The position numbers were made by a program, and so were the translations under genes. A stretch of DNA of 13,994 bases from Opitutales bacterium UBA7389 (GTDB lineage Bacteria; Verrucomicrobiota; Verrucomicrobiia; Opitutales; Opitutaceae): contig DKNL01000224.1 in the NCBI GenBank assembly GCA_002474325.1, forward strand, positions 1 through 13,994, given 5' to 3'. This document shows, one piece after another, positions 7,423-13,044 of the stretch. Every line of letters starts with the position of its first letter. The stretch's first letter is position 1. The notes under the pieces were generated by a model. It saw only the letters and a list, made by a program, of their open reading frames with translations, was not told the DNA's origin and did not search any database.

Positions 7423-7662
7423 TTAGCCTCCGGCAACGGGAGGGATGAATACTGCAGTATCGCCGTCTTTAAGCGGCTGGTCCCATTCCGCGAACTCCTC
7501 ATTGACCGCTACTTTTAGCGTGGATCGATCCAGGCTCAAGCCGTGGCGTGCTTTCAATTCGTCGTAGAGTTCCGCCGGCGTGCTTGCGGACGTTTCCAAG
7601 AATTCCGAGCTGCAGCCCCGTTGCTCCTTTAGAACCGCATAGTATTCAATCGTCAACTTCAT
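7423..7662 (-). CDS. moaD: Molybdopterin synthase sulfur carrier subunit MoaD
   Basis: This is a small ubiquitin-like (beta-grasp) sulfur carrier of 79 residues. It begins MKLTIEYYAVLKEQRG and ends PVAGG; the C-terminal Gly78-Gly79 is the site that is adenylated and thiocarboxylated (by MoeB/ThiF-type enzymes and a sulfur donor, not in this window). The VAVNEEFAEWDQPLKDGDTAVFIPPVAGG segment is typical of the family, with the LKDGDTAVFIPP strand directly before the diglycine tail. It starts 27 bp after moaC and ends 7 bp before moaE, a compact order in which the two synthase subunits are made together. There is no obvious Shine-Dalgarno site in front of its ATG. A ThiS-like role is unlikely given the neighbouring moaE. 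Confidence 0.94.
   Translation of the reverse strand: MKLTIEYYAVLKEQRGCSSEFLETSASTPAELYDELKARHGLSLDRSTLKVAVNEEFAEWDQPLKDGDTAVFIPPVAGG
7427..7431 (-). promoter_or_regulatory. moaE ribosome binding site formed by the moaD diglycine codons
   Basis: The last two sense codons of moaD, GGA GGC for Gly78-Gly79, create a perfect GGAGG 11 nt upstream of the moaE ATG; an AAGG (7421-7424) lies 5 nt from the ATG. It is the strongest Shine-Dalgarno site in the window and supports the 7415 start of moaE. It also implies that ribosomes finishing moaD clear or feed the moaE start. Confidence 0.6.
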
Positions 7663-7689
7663 GGAAAACTGATCGATACGAACTCGCTA

Positions 7690-8163
7690 TCAAGCCGAGT
7701 AATCGCTTTTCCCTCCTGCCTTTTCGATCAGCCGGATGTTTTCGATAGTAATGCCTTTGGTAATTGCCTTGCACATATCGTAAAGCGTCAAGGCTGCCCC
7801 ATTGACTGCGGACAAGGCTTCCATTTCGACGCCCGTTTTGCCATCCGTTACGACTTCGGACCGTATGGCAACGCGTTCATCATCGATGGTATCGATTTGT
7901 ACGTGGCATTTGGTTAGAGGGAGCGGGTGGCACAAGGGAATCAGGTCGCTTGTTTTCTTAGCTGCCTGTATCCCGGCAAGAATGGCAGTATGGAAGACGG
8001 GGCCTTTCTTCCCCTGGATGTCTTTGCCATCGAATTGGGATATGACTGCTCTAGTAAGTTTGACAGTCGCTTCGGCCTTCGCGGTCCGTCGAGTGACTGC
8101 TTTGCCCCCGACATCCACCATGTGTGGTTGGTCTTTTTCGTCTAGGTGAGATAATTTAGTCAT
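7690..8163 (-). CDS. moaC: Cyclic pyranopterin monophosphate synthase MoaC
   Basis: MoaC converts the MoaA product (3',8-cyclo-7,8-dihydro-GTP) to cyclic pyranopterin monophosphate, the first stable Moco intermediate. The ATG at 8163 gives 157 residues, the standard length; an upstream in-frame TTG at 8226 would add 21 residues outside the conserved domain. Motifs in order: HMVDVGGKAVTRRTAKA (14-30), KKGPVFHTAILAGIQAAKKT (52-71), LIPLCHPLPLTKC (74-86, with the active-site His79), TGVEMEALSAV (110-120, Glu113), LYDMCKAI (127-134, Asp129 and Lys132) and a C-terminal RLIEKAGGKSDY. All active-site residues known from E. coli MoaC appear conserved. It is first in the moaC-moaD-moaE block, 27 bp before moaD, and is separated from moeA upstream by about 305 bp carrying a double hairpin. 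MoaA is not in the window. Confidence 0.96.
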   Translation of the reverse strand: MTKLSHLDEKDQPHMVDVGGKAVTRRTAKAEATVKLTRAVISQFDGKDIQGKKGPVFHTAILAGIQAAKKTSDLIPLCHPLPLTKCHVQIDTIDDERVAIRSEVVTDGKTGVEMEALSAVNGAALTLYDMCKAITKGITIENIRLIEKAGGKSDYSA

Positions 8164-8468
8164 AGTCGAGGCACCGAATTTACGATAGATGCATTTCGTC
8201 GGGAAGCATTGTAGAATCGGTGGCAATCGTCATTACAATTTTCTCGCCGCGGGTGAAATCTCTGGAATCGCCCTTACTCTATTAGGAGAAACAGATGTTT
8301 CGTTTGTTGGTAGGTAAGGCCCGGCTCGGCCTTCCAAAATTTTGATACGGAGGCCCGAGCGGGTCCTCCCTGCCCCCAGGAATGCTTCCAAGCCTTTTGC
8401 GGAGATCCGTGGTTGCAAGAGTGCGATCGAATTCTATGGAGCACGTCATCGGTTGTCGGAAGATAGAT
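8164..8468. other. 305-bp gap between moeA and moaC
   Basis: This gap contains the paired-hairpin element at 8313-8369 and, nearer moaC, a small inverted repeat GAAAC/GTTTC (about 8289-8302). A TGTAAT resembling a -10 box lies upstream of moaC on the minus strand but has no good -35. The short ORFs here show no resemblance to any protein I know. No clear intrinsic terminator with a T-run follows moeA, so read-through from moeA into moaC and a separate moaC promoter are both possible. Confidence 0.5.
8313..8369. repeat. REP/BIME-like pair of inverted imperfect hairpins
   Basis: Two hairpins sit head to head. Hairpin A (8313-8335) pairs GG-AAGGCC with GGCCTT-CC around a CGGCTC loop, with one bulged T in the left arm. 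Hairpin B (8349-8369) pairs GGAGG-CCC with GGG-CCTCC around a GAGC loop, with one bulged T in the right arm. Read on opposite strands the two are copies of one motif: the outer 12-mers GTAGGTAAGGCC and GCAGGGAGGACC match at 8 of 12 positions, and both loops carry GAGC. Between them lies a perfect AAAATTTT palindrome (8336-8343) plus GATAC. This architecture of paired inverted palindromes with a bulge and a G(T/C)AGG head is that of a bacterial interspersed mosaic element. No second copy occurs in this window. A pair of structured RNA stems acting in the moeA-moaC transcript is an alternative. Confidence 0.6.
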
Positions 8469-9683
8469 TTAGACGCTCCATGGATGGAAAGGCAACGCGG
8501 TTCCTTTTTCAAACTCAGTTTGCTGGGCGGGTAGCTCTAGGAAGCCGTCTGTTCCAGCCACTGACACGAAATCGCCAGATGTGTTGAATGGCAATGGCGT
8601 TGCCCAGGATCGAGCGGTTTCATCGATACTCAGCGTGGCGGGGAGGAACAGGGTAAGCGGCGGAGCGAATCGAAACGGTTTTTTGAGCAAAGCTTGGAAA
8701 ACGTATTCTCGGTTCAACCCGGAGCTCAGATTTAATGCTGGAATTACGTAGCGGTGTAGACAAGTGAAGCAGGATACCGGATTGCCTGGCAAAGCGAACA
8801 CTCTAGTACGGAGGGGGGAGACGTCGGATACCCCGAACCATAGCGGTTTGCCTGGTCGTTGGCTAACCCATTGAAAAGCTTTGTGAACTCCGGCGTTCTC
8901 CAAGGCTTTTGGCAGGTAGTCCTTTTTGCCCTTCGACACGCCGCCGGCCAGAACAAGGATGTCTAATTCAGAAAGAGCATCTGCAACGAAGGCTTCGGTT
9001 TCCTCCGGATCGTCGCTCAGATGGAATCGCTCGACTTGCTGATATCCCGCAGAGCGAAGGGCCAGCAAAAGGGAAAGGTCGTTCGATCGGCGAATTTGAT
9101 GGGGAAGCGGATGGGTCGCTATATCTACTAGTTCGTCGCCTGTAGTTACAATAGAAATACAGGGATCCTTGGTGACGAGCAATTCGGATTTGCCAATGGA
9201 GGCCGCAATAGCCATTTCTTTGGCAGTCATGCGGCAACCTGGTGCGAGGAGCTCATGATTGGCTTGGGCATCGGACCCTTGTGGGTGAATCCCCAAGCCC
9301 GGCTTCGGTATTACGCCATCCTTTAGCTGCACGACAGCTCCATCGGTATCGGTATCCTCGATTTTTATCACGCAATCCGTCCCTCTAGGGACCGGTGCAC
9401 CGGTCATAATTTCGATGCAGGCTTTCGAATTCTGAAGGTGCATTTCAGCCTCACCCGCGAAGGCGGTAGCCTCGATTGAAAATGTCTTCCCCCCATTGAC
9501 AGCTTCTTGAGAGGCTATGGCGAATCCATCAAAGGTGGAGCGATTAAATGGCGGCAGGTCTCGGTCGGCGAGTAGCGGTTCGGCCAATACGCGGTTCAAA
9601 CAGGATTCGATGGGAACCATTTCCCGCGGCATAGGCACCATATTGTCCTGAATGCTCGCTTGGGCTTTTTCCACGGTAATCAC
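8469..9683 (-). CDS. moeA: Molybdopterin molybdenumtransferase MoeA
   Basis: MoeA inserts molybdate into adenylated molybdopterin, releasing AMP and giving active Mo-molybdopterin. I chose the GTG at 9683, which begins (V)ITVEKAQASI exactly where the family usually begins and gives 404 residues, the usual length. The ATG at 9797 would add 38 residues of no family resemblance and leave only 9 bp to the divergent holA. Motifs (numbered from GTG): DLPPFNRSTFDGFAI (42-56), MTGAPVPRGTDCVIKIED (93-110), TTGDEL (180-185), GGVSKGKKDYLPKAL (247-261), RPGKPLWFG and FALPGNPVSCFTCLHRYV (296-313). A C-terminal domain ends AGTDGFLELPAQQTEFEKG. SKGKKD replaces the common SVGxYD, and SCFTCLHRY the usual SA..TFE.F; both look like lineage variation. 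It is upstream of moaC on the same strand. Confidence 0.93.
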   Translation of the reverse strand: MITVEKAQASIQDNMVPMPREMVPIESCLNRVLAEPLLADRDLPPFNRSTFDGFAIASQEAVNGGKTFSIEATAFAGEAEMHLQNSKACIEIMTGAPVPRGTDCVIKIEDTDTDGAVVQLKDGVIPKPGLGIHPQGSDAQANHELLAPGCRMTAKEMAIAASIGKSELLVTKDPCISIVTTGDELVDIATHPLPHQIRRSNDLSLLLALRSAGYQQVERFHLSDDPEETEAFVADALSELDILVLAGGVSKGKKDYLPKALENAGVHKAFQWVSQRPGKPLWFGVSDVSPLRTRVFALPGNPVSCFTCLHRYVIPALNLSSGLNREYVFQALLKKPFRFAPPLTLFLPATLSIDETARSWATPLPFNTSGDFVSVAGTDGFLELPAQQTEFEKGTALPFHPWSV

Positions 9684-9806
9684 GCATAAGTGATTGAGAA
9701 TCCTGAACAGATTGGCAAGGCCATGTTGTCCGGGTTGATGTAGGCGGCTCAATCGTTCAGAAAAAGCCTTTTCAAAGTTGGGCTCAGTGGCAATCATTCT
9801 GGTTCC
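9684..9806. promoter_or_regulatory. Divergent moeA/holA intergenic region
   Basis: If moeA starts at 9683, this 123-bp segment must hold promoters for moeA (minus) and holA (plus). I could not pick reliable -35/-10 pairs for either. Two short inverted repeats interleave here: GATTGAG/CTCAATC (9692-9698, 9748-9754) and CTGAAC/GTTCAG (9703-9708, 9755-9760). At 6-7 bp each they could be chance. If moeA instead starts at ATG 9797, this stretch is coding. Confidence 0.4.
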
Positions 9807-10913
9807 ATGGCGGACCCGAGTTTCACTTATGTATCCGGACCAGACGATTTTCTGGCCAACCGAGCAGCTACAAAGCTCTGGAAAGCCATGTGTTCGGAAG
9901 TCGAAGACGAGTTTTCCATCGAGGTAATCGATGGAAACGCTATCAAAGTCGAGGATGTGGAAACGCTGGTTAACCGGTTTCGAGAGGCAACCCAGACCAT
10001 TGGGTTGTTTGGCGGGCGCCGCGTTGTTTGGCTAAAAGGTTGCACGTTTATGGCTGACAATAAGACCGGCCGGGCTGAAGGAACCCAGACGGCTTGCCAG
10101 AACTTGCAGGAAATCCTGGAGATGATCCGGCCTGAGGATGTCGGCGTTTTGTTTTCCGCCTCGCCGGTCGATCGCCGAAAGCGATTCCCGAAGTGGCTGG
10201 AGAAGCATGGAGAATACATTGCCTCTGGAGGAGTGGATTCCAGAGGCAATGGTTCGGAGGCGTTGGCAGCGATTTTGGACGAGGAATGTTCGTTTATGGG
10301 CGTCGAAATCGGTCCGCACGCGGCTGAGGCTTTGATCAGCAAAGTCAATGGCAACTCGCGACTTCTCATCGAAGAGGTTAAAAAACTGGCGACGTATTTG
10401 GGCTCTGAGGGAGGAGAAATTGCTTTGGAGCTTATTGAAGAGCTCGTCCCGAACTTTGGCGGAGGCGACTTTTTCGAATCCACCGAGGCGTTTTTCTCAC
10501 GCAATCTCGATTGGACCCTGCAAGCGCTTCGCAGGCATTTTTTTGCTGGTAACGATGCCAGACCGGTCATCGCATCCCTGCAGAATCGCAATCGATTGCT
10601 CATTCAGCTCAAATCTTTAGTCGATGGCGGCGAGATAGAGGTGGGCGGCCGAGGAATAGCTAAGCCGAGTTTCGAGCGGGCGGCTGCCAAATACAAGGAT
10701 CGCTACGCTGGGCTTTCCGAGAAGAGCAATTACAACGTCTTCACTCAAAACCTCTGGTACATGGGAAAATTGCTGGGAGCTCGAAAAATGCCTTCGTTGA
10801 AGCGGTTGATCGACCACCAAGGGGAGTTTATACGGGTATTCGAGGAGATCGTAGAGAGACCTGGGGAACAGGAAGAGGCTCTCCGCAATCTGGCTATACG
10901 TTGTTTGGCCTAG
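9807..10913 (+). CDS. holA: DNA polymerase III delta subunit
   Basis: The delta subunit is the clamp-opening wrench of the replicative clamp loader and binds the beta clamp. The 368-residue protein (E. coli HolA is about 343) follows the family pattern: FTYVSGPDDFLANRAATKLW near the N-terminus (6-25), the EATQTIGLFGGRRVVWLKG strand-helix unit (60-78) and VGVLFSASPVDRRKRFPKWLEKHG (112-135). LISKVNGNSRLLIEEVKKLATYLG comes in the middle, and a helical C-terminal collar domain includes NVFTQNLWYMGKLLGARKM. As usual for delta it lacks a functional Walker A motif. The ATG at 9807 fits the alignment of the first strand but has no Shine-Dalgarno site. It is divergent from moeA and followed 87 bp later by a glycosyltransferase gene on the same strand, which may be co-transcribed but is functionally unrelated. 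Confidence 0.9.
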   Translation: MADPSFTYVSGPDDFLANRAATKLWKAMCSEVEDEFSIEVIDGNAIKVEDVETLVNRFREATQTIGLFGGRRVVWLKGCTFMADNKTGRAEGTQTACQNLQEILEMIRPEDVGVLFSASPVDRRKRFPKWLEKHGEYIASGGVDSRGNGSEALAAILDEECSFMGVEIGPHAAEALISKVNGNSRLLIEEVKKLATYLGSEGGEIALELIEELVPNFGGGDFFESTEAFFSRNLDWTLQALRRHFFAGNDARPVIASLQNRNRLLIQLKSLVDGGEIEVGGRGIAKPSFERAAAKYKDRYAGLSEKSNYNVFTQNLWYMGKLLGARKMPSLKRLIDHQGEFIRVFEEIVERPGEQEEALRNLAIRCLA

Positions 10914-11000
10914 CGAATTCAGGGAAATGGGATAGGAAAGCTGGGTATTCAGGTTTAAGGTTGCCCCGGATCTGCTTGTTTCGTTTCACTCCCGTTCATA

Positions 11001-12182
11001 ATGCGTATCTGCCTGTTTACGGATAGCTTCTTGCCCTACATTTCGGGTGTTAGTTCGGCGGTGTTTAATCAAGCTAATGAGTTAGCTTCGAGGGGCCATG
11101 AAATCAGCATCTTCTACCCCCGCCCGAACCGTGAAGATAGGCTAGTCCAGATTGCTGGTCTAGATCCGCGTATAAAGTTGTTTGGACTGCCATTTTCGGT
11201 ACCTATCCCAAATGTACCCAAGCTCCGGTTTTCCGTGCCTCTTTTCCTTTCTACTTATCGTCGATTGAACATCTCGCCACCGGATTTGATCCACGTGCAT
11301 ACTGAATTCGGTTGTGGCCTAGAAGGGATGCTGCTCGGTCGCCTGAAGCGAATACCTGTTGTCGGAACGTTCCACACGTTTTTTGCCGAGCCAGAATATT
11401 TGAAGCAATTCCACATCCCCAATTTCGCTTTCACTCGCAAGGCGATGTGGAAGTATTCTGTGACCTTCTTCAATCGGTTCAGCCATATCGTCAGCCCGTC
11501 GAAATCGGTCAGGGAAAATCTAGTCAAGAGGGGGCTCTCCAAGAGCACGACTTTGCTTTCAAACGGAATCGAGCGAATCGACTTCCGGCCGGAATCGGAG
11601 ATTCGCGAATTCCGACAGTCACTCGGTATCGACGACTTTGCCTTCATCTATGTGGGAAGAATCTCGCCTGAAAAATCATTGGACATGCTCATCGACGCTT
11701 TCGCCCAAGTGACGCGTGTGAACCCCAAGGCCAAATTGGTGATCGTGGGAGCTGGTCCATCGGATCCAGATATAGACAAACAATTAGCCAGTCTAGAGAT
11801 GGAAGATTCCGTCGTACGCGTCGGCCGAATTGAGCGGGATATTCTGATGAAGGAGAATTATCCGCTTTTGGGCGATGTATTTATCACGGCGAGTAAGACC
11901 GAAAACCAGCCAGTGAGCTTACTTGAGGCGATGGCCTTCGGGCTACCCATGATTGGTCCGCGAGCAAAAGGGATCCCAGAGGTTGTTACTCATGGTGATG
12001 ACGGACTGATTTTCGAACCTGATGATGAGTGTGCTATGGCGAATGCCATGGTTAGGCTGATGAAAGACGATTCTTTGCGGTTACAATTGAGTGCAGCCGC
12101 CAAACATAATGCTAACGAGCATCGCATCGACAGGGTTGGGGACAAATTGGAGTCGATTTACCTCGAGGTCATCGAAAGTTAG
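11001..12182 (+). CDS. GT4 family glycosyltransferase
   Basis: This is a 393-residue GT-B fold retaining glycosyltransferase. The N-terminal acceptor domain opens MRICLFTDSFLPYISGVSS (1-19) and carries DLIHVHTEFGCGLEG (95-109) and VVGTFHTFFAEPEYLKQF (120-137). The C-terminal nucleotide-sugar domain has SPSKSVRENL (165-174), LLSNGI (185-190), YVGRISPEKSLDMLIDAF (217-234), KLVIVGAGP (245-253) and the E-x7-E motif in ENQPVSLLE (301-309). The acceptor-domain motifs HTEFG and GTFHTFF resemble diacylglycerol glucosyl- or mannosyl-transferases of the MgtA/alMGS/SqdX group, so a peripheral membrane glycolipid enzyme is plausible. Donor and acceptor are not determinable here. No predicted membrane helix was seen. 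Its stop overlaps the stop of the convergent sulfotransferase gene by 4 bp. The family call is firm; the substrate is a guess. Confidence 0.9.
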   Translation: MRICLFTDSFLPYISGVSSAVFNQANELASRGHEISIFYPRPNREDRLVQIAGLDPRIKLFGLPFSVPIPNVPKLRFSVPLFLSTYRRLNISPPDLIHVHTEFGCGLEGMLLGRLKRIPVVGTFHTFFAEPEYLKQFHIPNFAFTRKAMWKYSVTFFNRFSHIVSPSKSVRENLVKRGLSKSTTLLSNGIERIDFRPESEIREFRQSLGIDDFAFIYVGRISPEKSLDMLIDAFAQVTRVNPKAKLVIVGAGPSDPDIDKQLASLEMEDSVVRVGRIERDILMKENYPLLGDVFITASKTENQPVSLLEAMAFGLPMIGPRAKGIPEVVTHGDDGLIFEPDDECAMANAMVRLMKDDSLRLQLSAAAKHNANEHRIDRVGDKLESIYLEVIES

Positions 12183-12901
12183 CTTGCCGCGTACCCAAGT
12201 TTTTCTCGTGCCTTTTTTACGCTAGGCAAGTTTTGGACTCTATCTAGAATAGCAAGGCTGCTTTGAGGGATGCGAGGAGCCTGGACCTTAAGAGACTTGA
12301 TTTTCTCGCCTCCATCGTCGGTTCCCCATTTCCAATCGTAGCCGCTCGGGGGAGGGTAGGAGTCGGTTCCCTCGCTCCTGTCCGAACCCAGGAATCTAAA
12401 CAGCTTTCCGGTCCATTCGATAGGGCCGCTCACAAGATCTTCGTATCGTATCCAAAAATTGGAAATGCCGTCGTCTGGAAAACGTTGCAGTAGATTTAGG
12501 TAGACTTCGGCCCAGTAGCGGTTGGCCAGCCAGTTGTCTGCCCGTTTTGGCACGAGCGGTTCTGCTTTTCGAAAGGCCATTTTCCGAAGCGACGCTGTAG
12601 TAGTATGGACGTCTCGGGCAAGAATGACGCGTTTGTGGTCGGCTACATTGGGAAGCCGAGGATATGAATCGATCTCGTTGAACCAAGCGGGCCTTTTCAA
12701 AACGATGATTCGCTCCCCGCTCAAGCTAGAGACTTCCTCTTCGGCGTTGTCAGATTGAAACTTCTGGAAATTGGTTTCGGGAAGGCTGCTGATATCCGGG
12801 GCTGCTGACATGAGTGCTTTTAGCAATGTGGAACCGGATCGCATCACACTTAGCTCGAGGGCGATGGTCTTCTTTGCGATTGCTTCGGAGGGATGGGTCA
12901 T
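12179..12901 (-). CDS. Small sulfotransferase family protein
   Basis: This 240-residue protein resembles PAPS-dependent sulfotransferases. The 5'-phosphosulfate loop is seen as ALELSVMRSGSTLLKALM (14-31, core RSGSTLL at 21-27). It is followed by LPETNFQKF (40-48), the 3'-phosphate-binding strand RVILARDVHTTTASLRKMAF (91-110, with Arg96 and Ser104), and NFWIRYEDLVSGP (148-160), a typical late-domain motif. The C-terminal region is rich in Trp, Tyr and Pro (YPPPSGYDWKWG, about 182-193). It has no signal peptide or membrane segment, so a cytoplasmic enzyme acting on a small or lipid-linked acceptor is likely. At 240 residues it is on the short side but complete in its motifs. It is convergent with the glycosyltransferase gene and divergent from purB. 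The acceptor is unknown; a glycan or glycolipid is only suggested by the neighbour. Confidence 0.8.
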   Translation of the reverse strand: MTHPSEAIAKKTIALELSVMRSGSTLLKALMSAAPDISSLPETNFQKFQSDNAEEEVSSLSGERIIVLKRPAWFNEIDSYPRLPNVADHKRVILARDVHTTTASLRKMAFRKAEPLVPKRADNWLANRYWAEVYLNLLQRFPDDGISNFWIRYEDLVSGPIEWTGKLFRFLGSDRSEGTDSYPPPSGYDWKWGTDDGGEKIKSLKVQAPRIPQSSLAILDRVQNLPSVKKAREKLGYAAS

Positions 12902-12968
12902 AGCCGAGTCGTATGCAAGCCTGGCAATTGCGGAGCCACAACTAGAAAATTCGACGAGACCTTCCTTG

Positions 12969-13032
12969 CCCTGAACCTTAGGCGAATCGATCAGGTGGAA
13001 AATGCTTTAAATTCTCTCCTTCGAGTTCAGGG
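12969..13032 (+). promoter_or_regulatory. Inverted repeat spanning the purB leader and its Shine-Dalgarno
   Basis: CCCTGAAC (12969-12976) and GTTCAGGG (13025-13032) are a perfect 8-bp inverted repeat 48 nt apart, in the divergent sulfotransferase/purB gap. The right arm contains AGGG (13029-13032), the only Shine-Dalgarno-like sequence before purB, so a stem in the mRNA would cover it. It could also be an operator half-site pair. In a gap of this size an 8-bp match by chance is not rare. Confidence 0.25.
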
Positions 13033-13044
13033 TCATGCGTGTTT

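Noticed and set aside
9692..9760. Interleaved repeats GATTGAG/CTCAATC and CTGAAC/GTTCAG with pseudoknot-like order in the moeA-holA gap
   Set aside because: Matches of 6-7 bp in about 120 bp are close to chance, and the region may not be transcribed as one RNA.
9827..10603. A 258-codon minus-strand open frame inside holA
   Set aside because: It lies entirely antisense to a well-supported holA, is Ser/Pro/Arg-rich as expected of a shadow frame, and matches no family I know.
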